A stretch of 64,000 nt of DNA from Pelobates cultripes. Its lineage: Eukaryota; Chordata; Amphibia; Anura; Pelobatidae. Positions within the stretch are counted from its first letter, which is position 1, and each line of letters starts with the position of its first letter. The notes under the pieces are model-generated. The model was not told where the DNA came from. It worked only from the letters and a program-made list of their open reading frames with translations, and ran no database searches. Below, one piece after another: positions 52,732 to 64,000 of this stretch. The stretch spans positions 266,247,360 through 266,311,359 of the forward strand of contig OW240915.1 in the NCBI GenBank assembly GCA_933207985.1. Direction: 5' to 3'. A program made the translations under genes and the position numbers.

Positions 52732-54853
52732 CCCCTTCCCGACCGAGGACGGTTCAGGACCGTCATCGGCATTTTTGGCTTGCCGATCGATGACGGTCCT
52801 GAACCGTCCTAACGGTCAGAGCTACTTACCTGATCGCCGTCGTTCCCCCGGCGGCGATCAGCGTGGCTCCGGTTGTGGGGAGACTGCCTGCAGCCCAGGC
52901 AGTCTCCCCACGGCAGATTAGGACCCCTGTGGCCATGTGATCGCTTAACACAGCGATCACATGGTCACAATGGATGTCCATGTGTCTGCCTGCAGGGGGA
53001 CTGTCTGTGCTGACAGGCAGTCTCCCTGCTAGTGTAAAATCAAAAAATAAAATAAAGTTAATGTTAATAAAAAAAAATTATTATATATGTGTATACATAT
53101 ATGATATATAGACATATATTATATCAATATAATATATGTCTATATATCATATATATAATGCCATACTAAGTGTATTTTTATATTAATATGTACTTATATT
53201 AATATAAAAATACACTTATAATTAAATTACACACGTGTATATATATATATAATATATATAATAACTATATATATATTGTATATATATATATTATTATAAA
53301 ATATAAATAATAAGTAATTTAAATTAAATACAATTTTTTTAAAATAATAAAAAATTATATAGCTATATGAAATTTTATTCTAACTGTATTTTAAAATTAA
53401 TATATATATATATTTTATATCAAAATACACTTAGAATGAATTTGTATATATATCTATGTATATATAAATAAATAAAAATAATACAAAATATACATATGTC
53501 CATATACAAAATTACATAAATAATTATATAAATATACACGTAGACTTCAAATATATAAATATGCATATATATATTTAAATTCTACGTGCGTATTTATGTA
53601 ATATTTTTACATAATTCAGTAATTTTATTGATTGCAATTTGAGGGACCTGCCTGCCAACCCAGGCCGAAATTCCAGAGAATTTAGTTTGCTAGCACTGTA
53701 TTTTACCCTGTAACGTTCTACGACACCCTAAAACCTGTACATGGGTGGTACTGTTTTACTCGGGAGACTTCACTGACCACAAATATTAGTGATTCAAAAC
53801 AGTAAAACATATCACAGCGATGATATTGTCAGTGAAAGTTACTTTTTTTGCATTTTTCACACACAAACAGCACTTTTACTGATGATATAATTGTTGTGAT
53901 ACGTTTTCCAGTTTTTAAACACTAATATTTGTGTTCAGCGATGTCTCCTGAGTAAAACAGTACCCCCCATGTACAGGTTTTATAGCATTTTTGAAAGTTA
54001 CAAGGTCAAATATATGGGTCAAATATTTTTACATTGAAAATGGCCAGGTTGGTTACGTTGCCTTTGAGAGCGTATGGTAGCCCAGGAATGAGAATTACCC
54101 CCATGATGGCATACCATTTGCAAAAGAAGACAACCCAAGGTATTGCAAATGGGGTATGTCCAGTCTTTTTTAGTAACCACTTGTTCACAAACACTGGCCA
54201 AAATTAGCGTTCAATTTAGTTTTTTTACTTTTTTCACACACAAAAAAATATGAATGCTTACTTTGGCCAGTGTTTTCGACTAAGTGGCTACTAAAAAAGA
54301 CTGGACATACCCCATATTGAATAACCTGGGTTGTCTACTTTAAAAAAAAATGTACATGTGGGGTGTTATTCAGAGATTTATGACAGATAATAGTGTTACA
54401 ATGTCACTATTGATAAATTTTAAAAATGTATGTTTTGAAACCGCAATATCCTACTTGTACCTATAGCCCCATAACATGCAAAAAAAAGCAAAAAAGCACG
54501 TAAACACTAGGTATTTTTAAACTCAGGACAAAATTTTGAATCTATTTAGCAGTTTTTTTCATTCGCTTTTGTAGATGAGTAAAAGATTTTTCAATTAAAA
54601 GTCAAAAAACATGTATTTTTTTCAATTTTTCATCATATTTTTTTATTTTTTTTAAATTAAAATACATGAGATTATATAAATAATGGTATGTGAAGAAAGC
54701 TCCTTTTGTCCTGAAAAAAACAATATATAATTTGTATGGGAACAGTAAATGAGAAAGTGGAAAATTACAGTCAAACACAAACACCACAAAAGTGTAAAAA
54801 TATGCCTGGTCGCAAATGTACAACATCGCAAAAACAGTCCAGTCCTTAAGGGG
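52732..54853 (+). mobile_element. piggyBac-like non-autonomous element, copy 1
   Basis: TTAA (52728-52731 and 54854-54857) flanks termini CCCCTT…AAGGGG. In order it has a GC-rich end with five or so short hairpins (52747-53030, for example GGGGAGACTGCC with its complement), a 600-bp TA-rich stretch, and an internal palindrome of about 280 bp (53720-53990; arms CCTGTACATGGG-GTACTGTTTTACTC). A unique module follows (about 54030-54150, ATTACCCCCATGATGGCATA). No transposase. The termini and TTAA target fit piggyBac; the superfamily call is inferred from these alone. Confidence 0.75.
53040..53625. repeat. TA-rich low-complexity tract inside the piggyBac-like element
   Basis: Nearly pure A/T with many TATATA runs and local self-complementarity, such as the CTAAGTGTATTTTTATATTA words and their complements. 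Confidence 0.9.
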
Positions 54854-55379
54854 TTAACTAAGGCAAATTATACAAAATGTAACTTAGTACATCATAGTGA
54901 TACAAATGAGTAGTTGTACATCCACAGGTCTATTATAAGTTTGTTCACAGAATATTATTAGTTGATTAGCCCAACCACTCAGTTATTTTAGCTATTTGGG
55001 GAGAACTTGTTTGAGGAGTCAACTGGCTTTACATAACTTTTTGGTATAGGTCTTTTTTTTTTTTTTTTTTTGTAAAACCTCAAAATTTTAATTGGAAATG
55101 TGTTTATATTCATATACCTGACATTTGTAAGTTCTACATAAATTGAAAGACGCTCAGGTGAGTCCATGTTCTGATGACAATTGTCCTTTAAATTTGCCTC
55201 ATGATGTTGCACTAGCTCCCATCTTGCATAATGTTGGGGAAAGTTTTTGCAGTTGATGCTCCTGTCTGTCCAGTGATGAGTCCCTAAGCATAAATCACCA
55301 GAGCTTAGAAAGCTGAGTGCTCTCCTCTAATGTTGACACCAGGCACAATGTACAGTTTCTCCAAAAAGTTTAGTATCCT

Positions 55380-56674
55380 CAGCGATAACTGATGGAGTTA
55401 TTCCATAATTCTTTGGTGATTGTGTCTGGATAAATTACCAATTTTCTGTACTTTTTGTGTGCTGCTAGCATCAAAGCTTCCTTGGGTCTATAGTAATGGA
55501 AGAGAGATATTTCATCTCTGGACATCTCTTTGAGGAGATTCCTAGGTTTGGACAGTCTATATAAACTATCCAGGATACAGTAATTGTCTGAGAGTAAGGG
55601 TATGGCAGCCTTAACCCCTTCAGTCAATAGTGCACGTTCTGATCAAAACAAAATGTAAACAAAAACTGGTATTTGCGCTATATGACTGTTCAACCGTAAT
55701 TCACCTCTTTCATATTATATGCACCCACACTTATTATATATTATTTTGTTCAGGAAACAGGGCTTTCATTTCATATCAAATATTTTAATAGGAAACATAA
55801 TTTATTATGAATAAAATAAAAAAAACTGAGAATTTTTTTTTTTTTAAATATTTGTAGTTCTGCCTCACATTTAACTGTAACAGTCATAATACTGTTAGCT
55901 TTTGCTGCAAACAAAGCACATATTTGGATTCAGCAAAGTCTCACGAGTACAACAGTAGCCCCCATTAACAGTTTTTACGGTGTTTTGGAAAGTTACAGGG
56001 TCAAATATATCACATTCCATTTTTCAGTTTTTTCACATTGAAATTTTCCAGATTAGTATTGTTATCTTTGAGACCGTGTGGTAGCTCAGGAATAAGAATT
56101 ACCCCCATGATGACATACCATTTGCAAAAGTAGACAACCCAAGGTATTGCAAACAGCCCAATATTTGACTCTCTAACTTTCCAAAACACCATAAAACCTG
56201 TACATGGGGGGGTACTGTTTTACTCAGGAGACTTTGCTGAACACAAATATTAGTGTTTCAAAATGGTAACTTGTATTACAACAATAATATCATCAGTACA
56301 AGTGCCATTCATGTGTGAAAAATGCAAAAAACGTCACTTTTACTAAAAATATCATTGTTGCAATACAAGTTACCATTTTGAAACACTAATATGTGTGTTC
56401 AGCAAAGTCTCCTGAGTAAAACAGTACCCCCCATGTACAGGTTTTATGGTGTCTTGGAAAGTTACAGGGTTAAATATAGTGCTTGCAATTCAAATTCTCT
56501 GCACTTTTTGCCTGGGTTGTCAGGCATGTCAATCAAATTTTAACTAATTAAATCACATAATTATGTTAAAATATTACTTAAATATACACGTAGAATTTTA
56601 ATATATATACATATATATGTATTTAAAGTTTACGTATACACTTATGTAGTTATTTATGTAATTATATATATTTA

Positions 56675-56718
<44 letters not shown>

Positions 56719-57682
56719 CGGTTATTTGTATTTTATATATATATAGATAGATATATATATAGATAGATATAGAATGTCATTCTAAGTGTATTTTGTTACC
56801 AATATGTATGTATTAATAACAAAATACAGTTAGTATGAAATTACATATATATATATAATTTATTTCAATTTAAAAAAAAATATTTTATTTATTTATTTTA
56901 TTTTCCTTTTTTATTATTGTCATTATACGTGTATATTTAAATATAAAATATATATAGATGTATCATATATATATATGTAATATATATATCTTATATATAT
57001 GTAACGTCATTCTAAGTGTTTTTTAATACTAATATATGTACTTATATTAATATTAAAATACACTATGTATGACGTTACATATATATATATATATTATATA
57101 TATATTTTATATTTATATATAAATACATTTAATTCATTTTAAACATGTTTAATAATTTTTTTTACTACTTCCCACCAGCAGGGGGACTGTCTAACACTCC
57201 TGACAGTCCCCCTGTTGGAAGATCCACAGCCAGCTATAGGGGGCCATGTGATCGCTCATTTGCCGTGGGGCCTCATTTGCCGTGGGAGGGCTGCCCGGGT
57301 TGTCAGGCAGCCCTCAAGAAGAGGATCGCGGCGCAGGTAAGTAAATCTCACCTCCTGGGGGCTTCAACCGTTACGGCGTTCTATGCCGCCGCAACTGCTT
57401 TAAAGCCCATTATAATGGGGACGGCATAGAATGCCGTAAAGGCATTAAGGGGTTAAAGAATATCATCAGATACTGCTGTAGTTCTTGGGAATTTACTGTA
57501 GCAGGTATGCCTCTTATTCTGATATTATTGCACCTGGTGAGATATTCTATGTCTGCGAAAGAGGAGAATGTGGATTGTTTATTTTCCAGTGCAATTACCT
57601 TGTTGATGGTTTCATTATGTGCAGAGCACAGCTCAACCATTTTGTTTTCCAAATGATCTGTCCTCTCGCCTAGGTCCTGCAA
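55380..57682 (-). pseudogene. L1 copy A ORF1, interrupted by a TTAA element
   Basis: The N-terminal part (57682-57454) has a coiled-coil-like stretch, ERTDHLENKMVELCS then NKVIALENK, followed by RCNNIRIRGIP, the opening of the RNA-recognition domain of L1 ORF1 proteins. The frame breaks at YLMIFF, where the TTAA element sits, and resumes at 55612 with AAIPLLSDN, LDSLYRLSKPRNLLKEM and FHYYRPKEALMLAA. That is the remainder of the RRM and the start of the C-terminal domain. The protein would be a nucleic-acid chaperone that coats L1 RNA. This copy is broken. Confidence 0.8.
55615..57452 (-). mobile_element. piggyBac-like non-autonomous element, copy 2
   Basis: TTAA (55611-55614 and 57453-57456) flanks termini CCCCTT…AAGGGG. 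The GC-rich hairpin end (57170-57450), TA-rich tract (56570-57120) and palindrome (about 56200-56460) are those of copy 1 in reverse order, so the element lies in the opposite orientation. The ATTACCCCCATGATGACATA module (about 56050-56160), however, reads in the same direction as in copy 1. It interrupts the L1 ORF1 frame. Confidence 0.75.
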
Positions 57683-57976
57683 GTCATTTTGTATTTCTTA
57701 ATCAATGGATCTGAAATCCATATGTGTAAGGTGTAGTGTGTCTCAGAAAGTTGTGCCAGGATCTCTGATGCTATATTGGAGTTATGTGAGGAAGCCCTTG
57801 TGTGGTCACCATCTTGGGCCCTATTTTGCCAGTTTGGGACCTTTGGGGTCTTTAGTGGGATTCGGTTCCTCTCACTTATGAAGGTTAAAATGATGCTTTT
57901 CGTTGCCCTGGCCTATATTCGCGTCAGAAATCTGCCTACATGTGGCTGTTCACTTCGTCAGGACACGCCCCCCTAA

Positions 57977-58144
57977 AATTCATATTTTGCTTCTTTTTTT
58001 TTTTTAGAAAAACTGCCTTATTTACCGAAGGGCCACTATCAACCAAATCTGTATATTCAATAGCCTCTGTAACAAAAATATTAAAATTCTAAAAAACATT
58101 ATTTTTTTTCATTTTACGTGCATAATTCATTAATGTTTAATCAC
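57977..58144. other. Short spacer between two L1 copies
   Basis: Contains AAGGGCCACTATCAACCAAA, a short piece resembling a T2 MITE end, and otherwise AT-rich DNA. Confidence 0.4.
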
Positions 58145-58612
58145 TTTTTTTTTTAATAATTGAAGTTTATTGATTTTGGTTCAATGTATACATCCACAGT
58201 ACATCGCATCACAGTCACATGTCATACATTATACATGATCATCTTGCCTTTTATACAAAACTAAAAGTAAAACAGTTCTCAACGGTTTTACCCTCCCCTT
58301 CCCACCTCCATTGGGTCTTAGGTAAGCTACCCGTGTCTATGTGTACGCCCATATATGAGGTATTTGTGGTAGAGGTTGGGGAGGAGCATGGTCCTTCTCA
58401 AATGAGTTGGTCATCTGCTTCGTTCTGGGGTCTGGCAAGAGGGGAAATATTACATGGTGCATGCGATAACATCCAGTAGTAACAGTTCTGCTTTGGCATA
58501 CAGACTATGTAACATTCCTGTCACATTTGAACAGTTAACCAAAAGTAAAGTGATTAAAGTGGAAGAAATAAAATTGAAAAAAAAAAGTAACATAAAATTA
58601 ACGTGTAGTAGT

Positions 58613-61600
58613 CTAATTGTGAATTGGCTTGTAAGATCGCAGTGTGATATTGAGGTTGCAAGGGGTGCTGCTATCTTTAGGGTCCCCTTCCCCGAGGGTT
58701 GAGGTGTATAGGGCCTCCGATGGTTCCCATATCTTTGTAATTGTACAATTAGCGTTCAGTGAGAGGATCGCCATACGTTTGTATGCATAGTGGAGGTTAA
58801 TTTTGTCTATGAGCGCCTTTTTTGTGGGGCATATGCTGGATTTCCAATTAAGGGCTATAAGTGCTCTAGCCGCAAGGGCAATATGTGATATCAAGGCTCT
58901 CTCATGGAATGTCACTCTGGGGGGGAACTCCAGCCAAAGATATATCTCTGGGTCTGTTGGCACCTGTAGCTGAAGTGCCGCCACCAGCTCTGCCACCCCG
59001 GTCCATAACTGTTTAAGTGCCCTTCTCTAGGCCACATCGCCAGCATACCACTGACGCACTCCTATACATGCGGCTCAGTCTGACAGGGGTAAGGTACCAG
59101 CGATAAATAAGCTTGCAGTGAGCTTTCTGGTAACACCTGGTAATGACTCTCAGTGCATTTAGTCGCCTTATCCACCTCTCCTGTGAAACTACTCTACCAG
59201 TTTCTTTTTCCCACTGCGACTCTAGTGTCATGGGGTTCCAGGATCCCGGGGCATTGAGGTCTACGTGTTCTTGTATTACACTTTTGAGTTCCAGGTATGA
59301 GAACGTAAGTTTTGATGGTAGTTGGAATGTTTCCTGCAAGGTCTGGAATGGGATTAGCTCTCCCCCTAGGATCAAATGTGACAAACTTTTGACTCCCCTG
59401 TTTTCCCATTGTCGGATTAAAAGCCATGGAGATATAGCTTTTAGGGCTGCCAGTGGCGCCAATCTGTGAAATTTAGAGTGTGAGTGTCTCGAGTGGAAGG
59501 CTGACCATGCATCCAGCGATGCTCTTGTCATTGGGTATAGGAGGGGGTGTGATTGTCTCAGGGAGGAGGGTGTCCACATATGTGCTATCAGTGAATCCCC
59601 TGGCATTTGCTTCCGTTCCATGTCTACCCAGCTTAGCATTCTGTGGGGTGCGTGGAGGTTGATTGCTTGAGCTAGTAAAGCCGCTCTGCTAGATGCCCAT
59701 ACCTGAGGTACACCCATTCCCCCCTCTCGAATTGGTCTCTGTAACACCTCCTTCGCTACTCTGGCCCTGCCTCCAAACCAGATAAAATCCATAAACAGTT
59801 TTTGTGCCTTCTCACAGTAGCTTTTCGGGATCTGTATAGGGAGCATTCTGAAAATGTATAGTAATTTAGGTAGTGACATCATCTTAAGGGCATTTATGCG
59901 GCCAAGCCACGAGATTCGTACATCTCTCCAACCCCCCAGCTCTTGTTGTAGGGTTGCCAGCATTGGGATATGGTTGTGTTGCATTAGTGTTGTTATTGAT
60001 TTGGTTATTTTCACTCCTAGGTAAGTTACATATTCTTCTCTCCAGTCAAACTGGAAGAGGTTAGCGAGGATCGTCTGTTTGCTTCTAAGTACGTTAATAG
60101 GTAGCGCCTGTGTTTTGCCCGCGTTAAGTTTGTAGTAGGACACTTTACCAAAGGTATTTAATAAGTCTATCAGCTGGGGAAGTGACCTTTCTGGACGAGA
60201 AAGTGTTAGGATGATGTCATCCACGAAGAGCGGGAGTTTGTGGGCTTGGTCTCCGATTGAAATGCCTGTGATGTCTTGGGATTCTCGAATGAGCTGAGCT
60301 AGGGGTTCCAAGCATAAAATAAACAAAAGGGGGTACAGGGGACACCCCTGCCTGGTCCCGTTCATAATGGCAAAGGGGGGGAGATAAAGCCTGCATTGGA
60401 AACACTAGCTGTAGGGCCGTTGTACAATGCCATTATTGCTGTGATAAGCGGGGGAGGGAGTCCAAACCTCCTCATCACCTCCTCCATGTATAACCAATTA
60501 AGTCTATCAAAGGCCTTCTCCACGTCCAGCGCTAAGAGAAGGCCCTAGCTCGATTCCTCCCGGATGTGATGCATCACATTCAAGAGATGCCTGGAGTTAT
60601 CCGACCCCTGCCTCCCTTTAATAAAACCTGACTGATTGTAGTGTATGAGTTTCGGTAGGATTGAGCTAAGTCTGTCTGCTATTATTTTGGCATATAGTTT
60701 TGTATCTATATTGAGGAGTGAGATTGGTCTAAAGTTCGGACAAACAGTCGTTTTTTTGCCCGGCTTTGGTAGAGTAACTATATGGGCTAGGAGCATTTCC
60801 CTAGGAAGGGTACCTTTTTGGAAACTGTCATTGAACAGGGACAGTAGGTGAGAGCTCAATTGGCTGTGGAACGTCTTGTAATAGGTAGCCGAGAGGCCAT
60901 CTGGTACCGGGCTTTTTGCTGTGGGTAAGGCCTTAATATGGGTCTGTATTTCCTCGAGTGTGATAGGAGTGTCTGCGTGTCTGTTTCTTGTAGTCTGGGC
61001 AGGTGGGACTTATCTAGGAATGTGTTGGTCTCATTCTGGGTTGGAACATGGGTCGAGGGGTCATCCCCAAGGTTATACAGTGAGCTGTAGTATTTGGCGA
61101 ATTCTTGTACGATTGCATCTGGGTTTAATATCCTGTCTCCTCTTGTGTGTATATATGCAATCTTAGTGGCTAATGCTCTTTTTTTCAATTGTGAGGCTAG
61201 AAGAGCTCCAGCTCTATTACCCTGTTCAAAGAAGCGTTGTTTAAATCTGCGGAGTATGAAGTTTGTTTTAGCCAGTTCTATTTCTCCTAGTTGGCGCTGT
61301 ATGTGTTTGAGCTCCTTCACTTGTTGGGGGGATGGGTCTGCTTTGTTTAATGCGGATATTTCCATCAGTTTTTTGGTAAGGTCCAAATACGTTTTAAGCC
61401 TTTGTGCTTTAGCATAACTAGCGTGTTTAATCAAAACCCCTCTAATGTAGGCCTTGTGAGCCAGCCAAAGCGAGTCCAGCTTGGTTCCTGGTACCTGGTT
61501 AGTGCTAAAGTATAGGTTTAGTTCCTCCCGGATATCTGCAAGTCTGTGTGGATTAGTGAGTAGGTGTTCGTTCATGTGCCAAGAGCCCCTACCTTTATTG

Positions 61601-62330
61601 GGGAATTGTTCTCCCAAATGGAGCGTCACTGGCGCATGATCAGACCACGAGATCAAGCCTACGCCCGTCTCCTGTACTCTCAATATCATCGAGCTGTATA
61701 TAAGTAATCGGTCTATACGTGAGTAGGAGTTGTGTGCAAGCGAGTGGAACGAGTAGTCCCTCCCCATTGGGTGTGTCACCCTCCATGGGTCTATATATCC
61801 ATGGGTTAAGAGGGATTGGTTCAGTTTTCGTGTTGTGGAACCTCTGTGTCGCCGTGGTTTGAGCTATTGTCCCTGAGGACATAATGTCCAACTGATCATC
61901 TAGAATAAAATTTGTGTCCCATCCCATGATCACTTCCCCCAGTCTCCATTTGTCTATCTTTTGAAAAATTGTGTCTAAGAAGGCGGGCTGATCAGTGTGT
62001 GGTCCATATATATTAACTAGCGTGAACTGTGCGTTGTTAATAATGCATTGGATTATCAAATATCTGCCATTCTTATCAGCGTGTTTTGCCACCAACGTGA
62101 AGGCAACTTCTTTGCTAACTAGGATGGAGACTCCCCTTTTCTTTTTAGCATGTGTGGAAGTCTACCAGGAATTGCGGGGAATTGAATTTAGGTCTGTGGC
62201 CCCATTTAAAATGTGTTTCCTGGTAAAATGCTATGTGAGCGTGTGCCTTTTTTGCTTCCTGTAGTGCCAGGCGTCTCTTGTTTGGTGAATTCAACCCTTT
62301 CGTGTTAAGCGAGAAAATATTAAGCACCAT
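58613..62330 (-). pseudogene. L1 copy B ORF2: endonuclease, reverse transcriptase and zinc knuckle, with frameshifts
   Basis: In order, the endonuclease has NTKGLNSPNKRR, FYQETHF (Glu) and SWSDHAPVTL (Asp-His). The reverse transcriptase has LPKPGKKTT, NFRPISLLNIDTKLYAKI and NQSGFIKGRQ. A TAG stop lies at 60545-60547, followed by motif A LALDVEKAFDRLNW, GTRQGCPLYPLLF and the catalytic FVDD (60216-60227). The C-terminal region has CWRCGLEKGT (zinc knuckle, near 59015) and, after another frameshift, the tail IALAARALIALNWKS. One frameshift falls in a G7 run (60375-60381, C7 on the coding strand) just before the GTRQG motif. The frame changes at least four times over about 1240 codons. Catalytic residues are mostly intact, which suggests a copy not long dead. 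Confidence 0.88.
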
Positions 62331-62759
62331 TGTTCTGGGAAGTTTTGAAAGCTGAGACTAGGGGCCTAACAGGGGCCTAACAGCCCGTGGTGTATATAAC
62401 ATTCATTATCCATTTTCCCATGTGCAGCCCACCTCCCACATAGGACATATTTGCAGACATTGCATACCAGCCATAGATAAACATTATACTTAATGAAAAG
62501 AAAAAGGATAAGAAAAGTAAAAAAAAAAGTAAAAGGTGTTAAACCAAAAATGAACTATGTACAGGTGTCCCCAAACTCTGGATAACCTCAGCCGAGGCAT
62601 CTGAGTACAAACCAGGGACAAAAACAATTTGACAGTGTCAACGTATCACACCGCAGTGGCTCTATATTGAGCCTTGTGAGGGCGTGGGTAATAGGGTAAC
62701 AAAGAGATGTGCGGGCAAAGGCCTTCACACGGAGTCTCACCTATTACGCCTTCCTTGAG

Positions 62760-62865
62760 AGTAACAATGGTATTGTAACTTCTGAGTTAGTGTTGTTGTT
62801 TTTTTTTATGTTTTTTTTTTTTTTTTATATTTTGTTTTTTTTTTATGTTGTATTTTTTAGAGAAC
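62760..62865 (-). repeat. A-rich inter-ORF tract of L1 copy B
   Basis: T runs of up to about 16 bases on the + strand (A runs on the L1 sense strand), between the ORF1 remnant and ORF2. Confidence 0.8.
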
Positions 62866-62929
62866 TTAGCAGGTGAAAGAGAAAATGGGATTATCAGTTT
62901 GTTAAGAGAGGTAATACTACACCCATTCC

Positions 62930-63314
62930 GTGCCAGCATGTTGCTCCTGGAGGTGCGCAGGATTGCTGTTTGATAGTACCAAGGTGGAGATTCACTTGGC
63001 GGATGCCACTTTTTGCCAGTCCTCTGTAATTCTGGTAGCCAACAACGTATTTTCTGTCCTTCTTATGGCGATGCGGCAATCCTGTCTGATCCGTTCTTGT
63101 GGATGATGAGGCGGGTGGGAAAGCCCCATTTGTAAGGGATTTGCGCCTCTCTCAGCGCCCTGGTGATGGTACCAAAGGATCTTCGCTTTGGTAGCGTAGC
63201 TGGAGATAGGTCCGCAAAAAGTTGAAGGCCTGCATATCTTCCTGCCAGTCGTGCAGGGTCTCTGCATCGAGGGTGCTTTGCTCTTGGATTTGCGAGCAGT
63301 TTTGCTTGCCATGA
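62930..63314 (-). pseudogene. L1 copy B ORF1 remnant
   Basis: It begins at MASKTARKSKSKAPS (63312), a basic N-terminus, then jumps after about 25 codons into the C-terminal domain: LFADLSPATLPKRRSFGTIT, REAQIPYKWGFPTRL and HKNGSDRI, in a shifted frame. The coiled coil and RRM are missing, so the centre has been deleted. The C-terminal pattern (DLSP-x-T, YKWGFP) is diagnostic of L1 ORF1 proteins. Confidence 0.75.
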
Positions 63315-63380
63315 TAGCTTGAGGTGCAGTCCGTCGGTAGGTGTTTATTTGTGTGCGTTTTCCATTGTTAGCTGTTTGGA

Positions 63381-63656
63381 ATCAAGCTGAAAACACTTGA
63401 TCTGTGAATTAAATCAACATTTAGTGGCTGATCCGTAGCTATCAAATTTGAAGTCCCACTTATGTTCTTCTTTGCTCCAGCAATGCTTTTCTGTCCAAAT
63501 TAAAGGCTCCACTCTGTCATTAACAGAACTAGAGTGAGAATTTTCAGAAAGCCATAAAAAATTCCAAGTGAATACATAGTGAATTTAAAGTGTATTGTGA
63601 AAATAGCCAAACTGGAAAAATTATTTTAGCAAAGCTTCAAATCAAATACTCTACAC
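63381..63656. other. Short unclassified stretch
   Basis: AT-rich, containing words (AGTGAATTTAAAGTG, AGCCAAACTGGAAAAATT) that recur in similar form near 25560-25600 and may be an old MITE. Confidence 0.35.
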
Positions 63657-64000
63657 TTAAAGGGACACTATAGTCACCAGAACAACTACCGCTCATTGTA
63701 CTAGTTCTGGTGAGTAGAATCATTCCCTTCAGGCTTTTTGCAGTAAACACCGTCTTTTCAGAGAAAATGCTGTTTTTACACCTCACTGGCCACTCTTGAT
63801 ATGGCTGCTAGAGGTGCTTCCTGTGAAGTGCTGTGCACCCTTTGCATGGATTTTCCTCATAGACATACTTTGATTTAATGCATCTCTATGAGGAGATGCT
63901 GATTGGCCAGGGCTGTGTTTGACTTGTGCTGGCTCTGCTCCTGATCTGCCTCCTTGACAGTCCCAGCCAATCCTATGGGAAAGCATTGTGATTGACTCAT
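63657..64000. mobile_element. T2/Kolobok-type MITE, cut by the window end
   Basis: It begins TTAAAGGGACACTATAGTCA. It shares blocks with 26425-27028 in reverse complement: GTAAACAC, TTTTCAGA, GCATCTCTATGAGGA, CTGATTGGCCAGGGCTG and TCCTATGGGAAAGCATTG. The right end lies outside the window. Confidence 0.8.

Larger units (their letters stand above)
50620..57976 (-). mobile_element. L1-clade LINE, copy A, broken by two TTAA elements and a SINE
   Basis: On the - strand, a GC-rich 5' leader (from about 57976, GGGGGGCGTGTCCTGACG) is followed by ORF1 and then the endonuclease part of ORF2. Insertions lie at 55615-57452 (inside ORF1), 52732-54853 (between ORF1 and ORF2) and about 51003-51252 (inside the endonuclease). 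The reverse transcriptase and 3' end are missing. Confidence 0.82.
58145..63380 (-). mobile_element. L1-clade LINE, copy B, nearly complete 3' two-thirds
   Basis: On the - strand, the ORF1 start and C-terminal half (63314-62930), an A-rich inter-ORF region (62770-62860), a nearly full-length ORF2 (62330-58613), a 3' UTR and a 10-base poly(A) tail (T run at 58145-58154 on the + strand). The 5' leader upstream of 63380 is missing or unrecognised. I saw no clear target duplication. Confidence 0.88.

Noticed and set aside
59013..60365. 450-codon frame considered as a host reverse-transcriptase-derived gene
   Set aside because: It is a continuous part of the decayed L1 ORF2 with upstream stop and frameshift, flanked by the other ORF2 parts and a poly(A) tail.

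Overview
This window is nuclear DNA from a vertebrate, most probably an anuran amphibian (frog). The evidence is two phase-matched coding exons of the vertebrate gene NKAIN3, very long introns, and a repeat load typical of frogs: T2/Kolobok-type MITEs with TTAAAGG ends and TTAA targets, Ty3/gypsy LTRs, L1-clade LINEs, Tc1/mariner, hAT and TTAA-flanked piggyBac-like elements, and tRNA-derived SINEs. A non-Xenopus frog is my inference only. Nothing here is prokaryotic or operon-like.

Layout. 1-2210: an internally deleted Ty3/gypsy element (partial 5' LTR, primer-binding site, RT thumb plus RNase H, polypurine tract, complete 1050-bp 3' LTR). 2211-12602: presumed intron 1 of NKAIN3, holding a Tc1 remnant, a SINE, a fold-back hAT MITE and a degenerate duplication. 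12603-12740 and 14168-14248: NKAIN3 exons 2 and 3 on the + strand. 14249-64000: presumed intron 3, with no exon 4 found. It is filled with nested mobile elements: a second fold-back hAT MITE, a 5'-truncated L1, a deleted mariner carrying a solo LTR, a 1.3-kb hAT with a TG minisatellite, many T2 MITEs, a non-autonomous L1 derivative, a ~95-bp degenerate tandem repeat, a DIRS-like terminal-repeat structure, and a Tc1 split by a 2.1-kb hAT that itself carries a T2 MITE. The last 13.5 kb holds two L1 elements head-to-tail on the - strand. The first is broken by two related TTAA elements and a SINE; the second has an almost complete but frameshifted ORF2.

The only host gene seen is NKAIN3, a small membrane protein that binds the Na,K-ATPase beta subunit. 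All other coding capacity is decayed transposon sequence. The observations most worth checking are structural: serial hairpins in the gypsy LTR and in the piggyBac-like elements, full-length palindromic hAT MITEs with exact 8-bp target duplications, a three-level nest at 45.6-48.8 kb, and a pair of related TTAA elements lying in opposite orientation in one L1 with one internal module flipped. All alignments were made by eye, so percentages and repeat boundaries are approximate.
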